A stretch of 64,000 nt of DNA from Erysipelotrichaceae bacterium 66202529 (GTDB taxonomy: Bacteria > Bacillota_I > Bacilli_A > Erysipelotrichales > Erysipelotrichaceae): assembly GCA_017161075.1 (NCBI GenBank), contig CP046174.1:4030001-4094000 (forward strand), written 5' to 3'. Below the pieces are notes generated by a model, which made no database searches, had not been told where the DNA came from, and saw only the letters and a program-made list of their open reading frames with translations. The position numbers were made by a program, and so were the translations under genes. Each line of letters opens with the position of its first letter. Positions within the stretch are counted from its first letter, which is position 1. Positions 54,168 to 61,875 of the stretch are shown here, piece by piece.

Positions 54168-55214
54168 TTATTTGTTGTCTATAAGCTGATTCTTTAATTC
54201 CTGCAAGGTATCACACGTGAATAACAAATTGGATACAAGGTCGAGCTGTTCCATTGACAAAGAACATAACCATGTTGAGCAGTCTTCATGATATTTATTT
54301 ACCAGCAGTCGATTTAACAACGTTCTTTCCCCTTCTTTTTGTCCCTGTTTAATTCCTAATTCGATCCCCTGCTCTATTCCTTGCTCGATTCCTTGCTCAA
54401 TCCCCTGTTCAAGTCCTTTCTCCATTCCCTGCTTAATTCCTTGTTCAACACCATCTTCAAAACTATCCAAAATGGCATTTTTTTCGCGCTGTTCCTGTAT
54501 CTGCGTTGCCATCGCTATCGACCAGAGGTCTTCTGCATCTTGAAATTTCCTGTACTTTTCCATTACCTTCTTCACCAGCCTTTCCTCTGTTTTTAGTATA
54601 CCATCTTGATCATTATTTTTAAATAAAAAGCACAGTTGTTCAAAGTCATTCAGCTTCTCAAATCCTTTGCGCTTGACGATTGCATTTATCTCCGGCAGAT
54701 AGATGTAAATCCTCTTCATTAAACTGCGCTTACTTTCTACTTCTCCTTCCTCATTTCTCATCTGATAGGTATCGATTAACTTCTTCGTGTGTTCTGCATA
54801 GGAATCAAGAAAGATAATTTGATAAACAGGCAGAAGATCATAATACCTTTCTCCGCTATCAAGCTGATTCGATAACATTCTGGCACCGTACAGTTCAAAG
54901 CGTTTTAACTCTGATTGCTTTGAATAGGTAGTCTGCATCTCGATTCCGTATTCTCTTCCTTCGCTGTCCTTCACACGGATGTCCAATACCATTTTTTTCT
55001 TTTTGAGAATAGCAGGATCCAGATTAGGATTTAATACGGTACTTTCCTTAGGATGAATCCCTGTCACTCGTTCAATAATGGTGTTACGGATAAACGCAGC
55101 ATCTTCATCCTCTGTGCCAAGAGCGAACTTAAAAAAAATATCGTTATCATATTTCAGTCGTTCCTGCACCTCTACCTTCATTTCTTTATTCTCCATTACA
55201 TCTTTTGTAAGCAT
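54168..55214 (-). CDS. Rpn family PD-(D/E)XK nuclease, paralogue with EQGI repeats
   Basis: A 348-residue Rpn-family protein, paralogue of the one at 41247. Shared blocks: NDIFFKFALGTEDEDAAFIR, IERVTGIHPKESTVLNPNLD, the nuclease centre VLDIRVKDSEGREYGIEMQ, and ELYGARMLSNQLDSGERY (separate blocks). The C-terminal helix contains five or more copies of EQGI (about residues 262-290, codons in 54350-54430), a low-complexity tandem run. The ATG at 55214 lies 33 bases after the conserved leader, as in the paralogue. Such EQGI/KEG runs are common and variable in this family and prone to slippage. Confidence 0.85.
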   Translation of the reverse strand: MLTKDVMENKEMKVEVQERLKYDNDIFFKFALGTEDEDAAFIRNTIIERVTGIHPKESTVLNPNLDPAILKKKKMVLDIRVKDSEGREYGIEMQTTYSKQSELKRFELYGARMLSNQLDSGERYYDLLPVYQIIFLDSYAEHTKKLIDTYQMRNEEGEVESKRSLMKRIYIYLPEINAIVKRKGFEKLNDFEQLCFLFKNNDQDGILKTEERLVKKVMEKYRKFQDAEDLWSIAMATQIQEQREKNAILDSFEDGVEQGIKQGMEKGLEQGIEQGIEQGIEQGIELGIKQGQKEGERTLLNRLLVNKYHEDCSTWLCSLSMEQLDLVSNLLFTCDTLQELKNQLIDNK

Positions 55215-55246
55215 ATTCTTCACTTCCTTTCACATGTACTTATGCT

Positions 55247-55288
55247 TTACACTATTACATACGTAAAGAAAATGTAAAACTCCTAAAA
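55247..55288 (-). promoter_or_regulatory. Conserved leader/promoter of Rpn gene 2
   Basis: Matches 42200-42241 at about 33 of 42 positions and lies the same 33 bases before the start codon. TATGTAAT on the minus strand is a likely -10. Upstream, 55289-55692 is AT-rich with no supported gene; a TATAAT at 55612-55617 faces the plus strand. Confidence 0.55.
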
Positions 55289-55692
55289 AATCAGAAAAAT
55301 TCTTTATATATTTCATAATTTATATTTTCAAGTGATGTTATTGACCATTAAAAATATATCTGTTCAATTCTTTTACCAGGTTGTTAACCAAGTCATTCAT
55401 TTATGTATTATGAAATTAAAGCTGTTTCTTATGCATCGGTGAACAATAGCTATAGCAAGCTGAAAAGTTTGCTTTTTTTTTCTGAAGGTATTGCTAATTA
55501 TAGTTAAATGACGTACAATATAAATAGATAAACACCTACATAAAATTAAATCTTGTATAATTTATAATTTTTTCAAATTCTTTGAAACTTTTTCTCTATT
55601 TACTTCGTTTATATAATAGGAACAAATAAAACTTACAGTTCCATTACAGTTTAGTAACATAAGCCGAAGAACCCGCTGCCTATGCTAAAATA

Positions 55693-55740
55693 TACCCGCA
55701 GGGCACCTTACCCGCAGGGGATTCTACCCATGGGGCACAT
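55693..55740. repeat. Three 16-bp tandem repeats with a CCC-GCA-GGG core
   Basis: Units at 55693-55708, 55709-55724 and 55725-55740, each starting TACCC. The first two share TACCCGCAGGG, and the third is TACCCATGGGG. Each core can pair with itself. GC-rich in an AT-rich stretch, 45 bases ahead of a small gene. Confidence 0.6.
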
Positions 55741-55784
55741 ATATTGTGCAGGAAGCAGGATACAGGCTGAAGGAGATAAAGAGT

Positions 55785-55934
55785 ATGATGAGCAGAGACC
55801 TGATGAGACAGCAACCGACAAAACCGATGATTCTGAAAAACTGCACAATCTGTAAACAGATCATCAGTATGCGAAAAATTCTGATTATGGCCGGAATCAT
55901 GCTGGCATTTATTATCAGCACCTATCTGTTTTGA
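55785..55934 (+). CDS. Small protein (49 residues) with CxxC motif and C-terminal membrane helix
   Basis: A 49-residue reading frame with AAGGAG nine bases upstream. The N-terminal half is polar and basic with NCTICKQII (a CxxC pair that could bind metal or form a disulfide), and the C-terminal half IMAGIMLAFIISTYLF is one membrane helix. A stem-loop with T-rich tail lies 60 bases downstream (55994-56043), consistent with a short transcript. No family was recognised. The second of two adjacent ATGs could also be used. Confidence 0.6.
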   Translation: MMSRDLMRQQPTKPMILKNCTICKQIISMRKILIMAGIMLAFIISTYLF

Positions 55935-55993
55935 TACTGGTTGATTTCCTGCATAAAACGTGTTAAACTTTCTCGTATCCATACAGTAAGATT

Positions 55994-56043
55994 CTCCGCT
56001 GGTGCTGCTCATCCGGGTATCACAGTGGAGTTTTCTTCTTTTG
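55994..56043 (+). terminator. Terminator after the 49-residue gene
   Basis: CTCCGCTG pairs with CAGTGGAG (one G-T pair), loop of 21 bases, followed by TTTTCTTCTTTT. Confidence 0.65.
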
Positions 56044-56164
56044 GATAAAGAATCTTAACGATTCTTACGATTTTATGAGTTTTAATACAAACGTTATAAG
56101 TTGTGCTATAATGTGATTACAGAAACAAGAGGAAAGAGATTTTGCATGTAAGGGGTGAGATACC

Positions 56165-56341
56165 ATGAATGAGGAGAAGCTTTCACCGCCGAATGGCGTG
56201 GAAGAACATAATTTGAGGGAAAAGACAGAAATGGAACAGGATACAGGAAACTATACTTATGACTTCTTTACGTTCCGCAATGTATTACTTAGTGCGGTTG
56301 TACTGGGTGTCATAATCCTTATAATTTCGCTGGTTCGCTGA
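56165..56341 (+). CDS. Small single-pass membrane protein (58 residues)
   Basis: A 58-residue frame: an acidic N-terminus (NEEKLSPPNGVEEH, EKTEMEQDTGNYTYDFF) and one membrane helix at the end (VLLSAVVLGVIILIISLVR). AGGGG lies nine bases before the ATG, a TATAAT (in GTGCTATAATG) about 55 bases further upstream gives a -10, and a strong terminator follows 26 bases after the stop. Promoter, ribosome site and terminator together make it a likely real gene although too short for usual gene callers. Function unknown. Confidence 0.7.
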   Translation: MNEEKLSPPNGVEEHNLREKTEMEQDTGNYTYDFFTFRNVLLSAVVLGVIILIISLVR

Positions 56342-56367
56342 GCCGTTGCCTATGCAAAATCCCTTAG

Positions 56368-56391
56368 AGGAAGCAAATGCTTCCTTTTTTT
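56368..56391 (+). terminator. Terminator after the 58-residue gene
   Basis: AGGAAGC-AAAT-GCTTCCT followed by TTTTTT. The remaining 56392-56785 has no supported gene; a TATACT near 56563 and an AGGAGG near 56575 are not followed by a sizeable frame. Confidence 0.9.
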
Positions 56392-56785
56392 CAGCCTGCT
56401 AAAGAGGTTTATCAATTCCTTAATAAAAAACGAATGAAATAATTCCATCCGTCTTATCAGTTATCCTAAAAAATGAATATGTATATAAATAAAAACGCTT
56501 ACTTATATAGTATACCATAAATAGTATGTAACTATAAGACTGTTTTTGTGCTTTTTTTATTCTATACTGTAATTAGGAGGAGTGCATACCACGATAAGCT
56601 AACATGAGAAACAGAATGAAAAGTTAAATTTCTTTTGTATATCACTATCCAGCTATGATTTAACCGAACGAAGATATGTGTCAAAATTTACAGCTATTAT
56701 GATGGTTCAATCCGGTTGTATTCAGGTATTTCCCGAATCATTTACAAACATAGCTCAGGTTTTATAAAAAAGGAGGAATCACATT

Positions 56786-57166
56786 ATGAAGGATTCTATA
56801 GTTACATTTGATAGTGTTGTATTTAACAAGGACGACAAAACATTTACTATTTTGGATGGTACAGAAGGAACATATTCATATACTGATATTATAAAATGTT
56901 CTGTTTTAAATGAAGATTCAAAATATCGTGGCAAAACAGAGCCTTTCCATCATCAGGTGTTGGGAGGCACTGCCTTTGTCTCCCTTATTGGAGAGCCTAC
57001 TGTATATGTAGGACTAAAACTTACGATGAAGGATGAACGTACTCTTGCAATTTATATCTCCAAGGTTAAAACAGTCACAAATTCCGATAAATACAAAGAG
57101 GATCATAAAACTGCAGAGGAAATCAAAGCGTTCATTGATAAGGCAATAGCGAAATACCAGCAATAA
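56786..57166 (+). CDS. Unknown soluble protein, PH-like fold suspected
   Basis: A 126-residue soluble protein, not recognised. Strand-rich sequence (SIVTFDSVVFNKDD, FTILDGTEGTYSYTDIIKC, VYVGLKLTMKDERTLAIYI) ends in an amphipathic helix (TAEEIKAFIDKAIAKYQ). This pattern fits small PH-like barrel proteins common in Bacillota. AGGAGG lies eight to nine bases before the ATG, and a terminator follows 50 bases downstream, so it is a single-gene unit. No membrane segment or signal peptide. Confidence 0.75.
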   Translation: MKDSIVTFDSVVFNKDDKTFTILDGTEGTYSYTDIIKCSVLNEDSKYRGKTEPFHHQVLGGTAFVSLIGEPTVYVGLKLTMKDERTLAIYISKVKTVTNSDKYKEDHKTAEEIKAFIDKAIAKYQQ

Positions 57167-57216
57167 ATCTCCTTGGGTAAGTTGTATACTTACTCCTATG
57201 TACTCTTAAAGTATCC

Positions 57217-57259
57217 AAAAAAAAACACGCTTTTCTCTCTTGAGATTTTGCGTGTTTTT
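57217..57259. terminator. Terminator between hypothetical genes
   Basis: AAAAACACGC and GCGTGTTTTT form a 10-bp stem with a T-run on both strands, ending the 126-residue gene on the plus strand and possibly the decayed gene on the minus strand. Confidence 0.85.
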
Positions 57260-57356
57260 ATGTTCAAGGCTGGTTCATTAGTCGCAGACCTGCTGGAATA
57301 TGTTTCTAAAATCTATGAAGCATCATATATCTATATCCTGTGTACGCAAATACCAG

Positions 57357-57910
57357 TTAACTATAATCAGCATCCAAAACGAAATCTAAGACAATTTCAT
57401 TGTCATACTCAACCTTTTTACCATTCAAATCGATTGCAGTGCCATGGTATTTAAGTATTGTTTGATCGTCCTTTCTTTTAATATCGAGCTTTATATCACA
57501 TGCCTTGTACAAATTACCAATATCCTTTATGACATACTCATGCTGCATCATTACATTTGTTATTTTTAGCTCTACAGCTGCCGCAGTTGAAATACCATGC
57601 CTTTCCCCATAAGAAATATAAGGTGTTTCCAGCTTATAATCTCCTTCTTTTCCTATCCCTCCATCACCAACATGGACAATGATTTCCGGATGATAAGAGC
57701 ACCATATATAGTAGTATCCGCAATACCACATAATGTAACGAGAACAATGCATGCTGTGATTATTCGTTTCTTATATTTTTTCATATCCCTTATAACCACC
57801 TTATCTTTTGCAAAATAGACTTTATCTGGCTTATTTATATTTACATCTGATTCTTCTTTCTTCTCATACTTTTTTAACACCTTCACAGAAAATAAAAGGA
57901 TTCCTGTCAT
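57357..57910 (-). pseudogene. Frameshifted gene for a membrane-anchored protein
   Basis: Two overlapping minus-strand frames add up to one protein. The upstream frame (57653-57910) has a polar start and one membrane helix (RIITACIVLVTLCGIADTTI), then runs out at YGALIIRK. The downstream frame (57357-57752) lacks a proper start but carries on with PEIIVHVGDGGIGKEG and a strand-rich tail ending VEYDNEIVLDFVLDADYS. The switch lies near 57680-57700. A one-base change would restore a single protein of about 170-180 residues. The true start is unclear; an internal ATG at 57784 is possible. No family recognised. Confidence 0.6.
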
Positions 57911-58072
57911 GTGTTAGAATAGTATTGAAATCAGCTAGATCAGCTAATCTATTCCATTTAATCCTTCTTCATAAATCCTATTATCCTAGTTAGTAAAACC
58001 GTTATATTGGGAACTTTATCATATATTGTTATAACAGTATCTATTTACACAAAACAATACACCATAGTAACC

Positions 58073-58273
58073 GAAGGTTGGAAAACAGGTATTCGCCGTT
58101 TTTTTAAGCATGCTGAAGAATATCAGCTTCCAACACCTGAATTTATGGAAATCAAAGATACATTCCGTGTGAACCTTTATCGTCCTGATATCGTGAAGCC
58201 GATAAAGGCCGATAAAAAACCGATAAATGATATACGACGGCAGCTCAGACTGGATTTGAAGAATCTATCATAA
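58073..58273 (+). pseudogene. C-terminal fragment of an AlbA_2/Schlafen-type ATP-binding regulator
   Basis: The frame reads GWKTGIRRFFKHAEEYQLPT then PEFMEIKDTFRVNLYRP, which resembles the conserved end of AlbA_2-domain (Schlafen-like) putative regulators (YGTGIxRIxxxCxxxGLPxPxFxExxxxFxVxLYR). Everything before this is missing and there is no ribosome binding site. A remnant of about 65 residues. Confidence 0.55.
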
Positions 58274-58420
58274 AGCCATCTGCATGATTCGTAAATTGTA
58301 TTATAAAGAACAGAATACATTTGTAAAAAAGCAAACATTACATATTAGAATGATTCCCTTTTAAAATTTTATTGAAAATACGCAGGCAGAAGATTAACAG
58401 CTATGTAAATACTCTGAACT

Positions 58421-58837
58421 TCATCGGGTAAGACGGTAAGAATATATCACATGGTTATCTGTTAGAAACCAATTCTTCACACGATAATAGTAAACCCGTG
58501 GATATGTTTCCAGCCATACATCGCGAACCTCTAAAACACATAACGTATCCTCATACAAAACCAGCTTCTCATTACCCTTTGGCATCAAGGTACCTACACC
58601 TATTGTGTAAAGAATTATCACTATCCCTGGCAGTATGCGTTTTGCTTTTGCCATGCGCAGTACAAAGGTCACAAGAAGCAGCAGAATATATCCTATGTAC
58701 ATCCACTGCTTCGGAAAGACACGCAAAGAGTATCCCATTTTATTTAAGACAGCAAGCAGTATAAAATACAGAACCGGCAACAGCCATAACAGCAGATAAC
58801 AAAATGAACGTATACGTGTAATAGGATCCTTTTTCAT
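58421..58837 (-). CDS. Small membrane protein of unknown function
   Basis: A 138-residue protein with three hydrophobic segments (about residues 12-32, 44-62 and 68-85) and a C-terminal soluble part of about 50 residues with strand character (KLVLYEDTLCVLEVRDVW, YYYRVKNWFLTDNHVIY). GGAGG lies seven bases before the ATG. Not recognised. Its neighbours are other small hypotheticals and remnants, so the context gives no function. Confidence 0.7.
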   Translation of the reverse strand: MKKDPITRIRSFCYLLLWLLPVLYFILLAVLNKMGYSLRVFPKQWMYIGYILLLLVTFVLRMAKAKRILPGIVIILYTIGVGTLMPKGNEKLVLYEDTLCVLEVRDVWLETYPRVYYYRVKNWFLTDNHVIYSYRLTR

Positions 58838-58933
58838 ATGCCTGCCTCCATTTCTGCTCAGTCCGACCTTGCCTTCATGATGTCTATAGTAAGCTGTTAC
58901 GCTTCGTAGCTCGTAATAAATGTTAATAAGAAA

Positions 58934-59065
58934 TCAACCCATAAGATATGAAAAGAAATACACAATGATAGCATATATCATAAATATACATTTCAAATAA
59001 TTCGCATCCCTGAATTTCAGCTGTGAATCATAGCGCAATATTTTATGATACCTTCCTTTATTCAT
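58934..59065 (-). CDS. Small membrane protein (43 residues)
   Basis: A 43-residue frame with AGGAGG eight bases before the ATG, one of the best ribosome sites in this region. The N-terminal half is basic (NKGRYHKILRYDSQLKFRD) and the C-terminal half is one membrane helix (CIFMIYAIIVYFFSYLMG). It lies 40 bases downstream of the M20 deacetylase stop on the same strand and may be co-transcribed with it. No family recognised. Confidence 0.6.
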   Translation of the reverse strand: MNKGRYHKILRYDSQLKFRDANYLKCIFMIYAIIVYFFSYLMG

Positions 59066-59105
59066 TTTACAAGCCTCCTATTATGCCGGCAACATTTCCT
59101 TACGC

Positions 59106-60212
59106 TTACTCAAAGAAATTCATTTTGCTTAGCTTGCAATACTGTGCAACACCGGACAACAGGACTTCTTCGTCAAAATCAAAGTCATGCGCATGCAAAG
59201 CAATTCCCGTCCCTGTCCCAAGGAAAAAGAATACACCGGGAACCTTTCGCTGATAATGCGCAAAATCCTCGGAAATCATTTCCGGTTCCTCCAGCAATAC
59301 GATATCCGGATCCATGCTACACACCTGATCCACCAGCGCAGCATCATTCATAACAGCCGGATAGCCGCTATTGATATCAAAGGTAAAGCCTGCTCCCTGC
59401 TCCTCGTAGGTCTTCGCAAGCTCAAACATATGCTGCTTCATATACTGATAGGTTTCATCCTGAAAGGCGCGCAGTGTTCCCTCCAGTCGTGCATGATTCG
59501 CCACTACATTGCGTACAGTTCCACTTTTTAACAGTCCGAAACGCAACAGCCGGTAGGTTTCTGGTGACAGCTCTTCCTTTTCCATTTTATACAAATCAAG
59601 CAAATAGCGCGCCGCGATTTCCATGGCATCAATGCCTTCCTTATACTTAGCCGCATGTGCACTCTTGCCTGTAATGTCAATGTTTACCTCACTGGAACGG
59701 GCCATAAATTCATTTTTGCGTGTTGCAATGACTCCTTTATCCAGCATCGGCCATACATGAAAGCCGAAAATACGCCTGATACGATACTGTTCAAATATAC
59801 CGCTTTTACACATCGGTTCTGCACCACCCGGGGTTTCCTCTCCCGGCTGAAAAATGAGAACCACGTTATGCGGAAGCTCCTTATAATAGGTAGACAGCTG
59901 ATGTGCAAATTCCAGCAGCATCGCCATATGTCCGTCATGTCCGCAGGCATGCATACAGCCCTCATGACGGGAAGCAAAAGATCTTCCAGTAGCCTCAGTA
60001 ACCGGCAATGCATCCATATCACTGCGAAATGCTATACTATCTGCCCTTCCCGCATCAAAAAAAGCAACCACACTGCTTGGAATTGGTGAGCTTACTGTAC
60101 AGGGAAGCTCCCTGAGAGCCTCTTGTATATACGCCTGTGTTTTTGGCAGGTTTAATTCCAGTTCCGGAATCTGATGCAAATCTCTGCGAAATGTCCTTAT
60201 TCTTTCCAACAT
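59106..60212 (-). CDS. M20 family amidohydrolase (N-acetyldiaminopimelate deacetylase-like)
   Basis: A 368-residue M20D metallo-amidohydrolase. Motifs: FRRDLHQIPELELNLPKTQ, RSDMDALPVTE, the metal site HACGHDGHMAML, FQPGEETPGGAEPM with the catalytic Glu, the dimer-domain GKSAHAAKYKEGIDAME, and MISEDFAHYQRKVPGVFFFLG-type end (separate blocks). Family members include N-acetyl-L,L-diaminopimelate deacetylase of the acetylase route to lysine. Its divergence from a lysA-lysC-dapF-dapA operon supports that role, though other N-acyl substrates are possible. The ATG at 60212 has GGAGG nine bases upstream; the one at 60221 sits directly on that site. Confidence 0.85.
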   Translation of the reverse strand: MLERIRTFRRDLHQIPELELNLPKTQAYIQEALRELPCTVSSPIPSSVVAFFDAGRADSIAFRSDMDALPVTEATGRSFASRHEGCMHACGHDGHMAMLLEFAHQLSTYYKELPHNVVLIFQPGEETPGGAEPMCKSGIFEQYRIRRIFGFHVWPMLDKGVIATRKNEFMARSSEVNIDITGKSAHAAKYKEGIDAMEIAARYLLDLYKMEKEELSPETYRLLRFGLLKSGTVRNVVANHARLEGTLRAFQDETYQYMKQHMFELAKTYEEQGAGFTFDINSGYPAVMNDAALVDQVCSMDPDIVLLEEPEMISEDFAHYQRKVPGVFFFLGTGTGIALHAHDFDFDEEVLLSGVAQYCKLSKMNFFE

Positions 60213-60244
60213 ATGCTTCATCCTCCCTGTTTCATGTTATGTCT

Positions 60245-60273
60245 ATTATATAGGAAACCATCCCTCATGTAAA
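60245..60273 (-). promoter_or_regulatory. Promoter of the M20 deacetylase gene
   Basis: Minus strand: TTTACA (60268-60273), 17 bases, TATAAT (60245-60250). Confidence 0.75.
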
Positions 60274-60318
60274 TATTTTCATTTTATGAAATCAAATCAC
60301 ATTATTTTCATAAAACGG

Positions 60319-60347
60319 TTGTAATTTATCTTGAATAGTGATATGAT
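60319..60347 (+). promoter_or_regulatory. Promoter of the lysine riboswitch operon
   Basis: TTGTAA (60319-60324), 17 bases, TATGAT (60342-60347), ending about ten bases before the riboswitch. Confidence 0.75.
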
Positions 60348-60358
60348 ACAGAAAAATA

Positions 60359-60535
60359 GATAGAGGCGCGGGAGCGACTACATCAGCTGGAGTCGGCAGA
60401 CACCTGACAGCTGGTTTCAGCAATTCCGCCGAACTGCAGTCTTAGGCATAGGATTGTGGTGGGCTTATGAAGAAGATTCATAAGACTGTCTACCATCAGT
60501 AGATGTGCTATCATTATTGTCATAGGGTGAACTAC
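60359..60535 (+). ncRNA. Lysine riboswitch (L box)
   Basis: Leader of about 175 bases with L-box landmarks: AGATAGAGGCGCGGGAGCGA at the start (GATAGAGGCGCG is the conserved P1/P2 entry), the tandem stems with CAGCTGG...CAGCTGG, TTCCGCCGAACTGCAG, the GGTGGGCTTATGAAGAAG arm, and the closing TAAGACTGTCTACCATC. It is followed by a terminator just ahead of lysA. Lysine binding should favour termination, shutting down lysA-lysC-dapF-dapA when lysine is plentiful. Confidence 0.88.
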
Positions 60536-60536
60536 A

Positions 60537-60573
60537 ATGTCAGTAAGGGTGCATACTCCTGCTGGCATTTTTT
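60537..60573 (+). terminator. Lysine riboswitch terminator
   Basis: ATGTCAG pairs with CTGGCAT (one G-T pair) around an 18-base loop, followed by TTTTTT. It ends four bases before the lysA ribosome binding site. Confidence 0.85.
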
Positions 60574-60588
60574 AATGAGGTGATGGAA

Positions 60589-61875
60589 ATGAGTAAAAAG
60601 GTATTGGAAATTTCGGGAGTTTCCGTGGAACAACTGGCAAATGCGTGCGGTACTCCGTTATATGTGTATGATGAAAATAAAATCACACAAAAAATGAGTC
60701 AGTTTCATGAGCTGTTTCAGAGTGAGGATTTTGAAACTGAGGTATTGTATGCCTCTAAGGCATTTTCCTGCAAGGCAATCGTTCAAATGGCTGCCATACA
60801 TGGGCTTTGTCTGGATGTCGTCAGTGGTGGTGAGTTGTATACTGCCATGCAGGCAGGCTTTCCCATGGATAAAATTTATTTCCACGGAAATAACAAAACC
60901 TGGGATGAGCTGATCATGGCGCTGGAGGCCGGTGTTGGCTGTATCGTGGTGGATAATGCAATGGAGTGTGAGCTGCTGGTAAAAGCTGCCGCCAGAGTAG
61001 GCACAGCAGTGCGTACTCTGATCCGGGTAAATCCGGGGGTGGAAGCCCATACGCATAAATATATCGTCACCGCCCATCTGGATAGCAAATTTGGGATTTC
61101 CATCAGCCGTATGGAGGATATCCGGGATATGATCCATACCCTGACCAGTATTCCGAATATCACCTTTGAAGGCTTTCATTCCCATATCGGGTCGCAGATA
61201 TTTGATAAAGAGGCATATGTCGCTGAAATTCAGACTCTGATGAAATTTGTGGATGATATGCAGAAGCGCTACGGCATCAAAACGACTGCCCTGAACCTGG
61301 GAGGCGGCTTTGCGGCCTACTATACAAGTGAGGATCATCCGATTCCACTGCAGGAGGTTTGTCAGACAATTCTGAATACATGCAAATGGGAACGGGAACG
61401 ATACCATCTGCCGATTCGTAAGCTAATGATTGAGCCGGGACGAAGCATTGTGGCAGAGGCAGGCTCCACCCTGTATCGCATCGGATATCAGAAGCAGACG
61501 GAAAACAAAAAATATATTTTCGTGGACGGCGGTATGTCGGATAACATCCGCCCTGCACTCTATCAGGCTGCCTATGCCTGTGATATCGCAAACCGCATGG
61601 ATGAGGAAAAAAGCGAAACGGTCACGGTTGCCGGTAAGTGCTGTGAATCAGGAGATATCCTGGTGGAAAATGCTTTACTGCCGCACGCACAGACGAATGA
61701 TCTGCTCATCCTGTATACCACCGGTGCCTATGGCTACAGCATGGCAAGCAATTACAACCGTCTTGGCAGACCGGCAGTCGTGTTTGTAAAGGATGGAAAG
61801 GTGCGCTATGTAGTAAAACGCGAAACGTATGAGGATATGTGCAAGCTGGAATGTGATGAGGAAATTAAAGTATGA
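60589..61875 (+). CDS. lysA: Diaminopimelate decarboxylase
   Basis: A 428-residue PLP-dependent enzyme that converts meso-diaminopimelate to L-lysine. The PLP Lys is in LYASKAFSCKAIVQM, the phosphate/loop motifs are FHSHIGSQIFD and LNLGGGFAAYYT, and EPGRSIVAEAGSTLYR and the substrate Cys in GKCCESGDIL are intact. The ATG at 60589 has GAGG eight bases upstream, just past the riboswitch terminator. First gene of the lysine operon; its stop overlaps lysC by four bases. Confidence 0.96.
   Translation: MSKKVLEISGVSVEQLANACGTPLYVYDENKITQKMSQFHELFQSEDFETEVLYASKAFSCKAIVQMAAIHGLCLDVVSGGELYTAMQAGFPMDKIYFHGNNKTWDELIMALEAGVGCIVVDNAMECELLVKAAARVGTAVRTLIRVNPGVEAHTHKYIVTAHLDSKFGISISRMEDIRDMIHTLTSIPNITFEGFHSHIGSQIFDKEAYVAEIQTLMKFVDDMQKRYGIKTTALNLGGGFAAYYTSEDHPIPLQEVCQTILNTCKWERERYHLPIRKLMIEPGRSIVAEAGSTLYRIGYQKQTENKKYIFVDGGMSDNIRPALYQAAYACDIANRMDEEKSETVTVAGKCCESGDILVENALLPHAQTNDLLILYTTGAYGYSMASNYNRLGRPAVVFVKDGKVRYVVKRETYEDMCKLECDEEIKV

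Noticed and set aside
55680..56012. 110-codon minus-strand frame
   Set aside because: It overlaps the better supported plus-strand small gene and reads through the GC-rich repeats and the terminator; composition is unlike neighbours.
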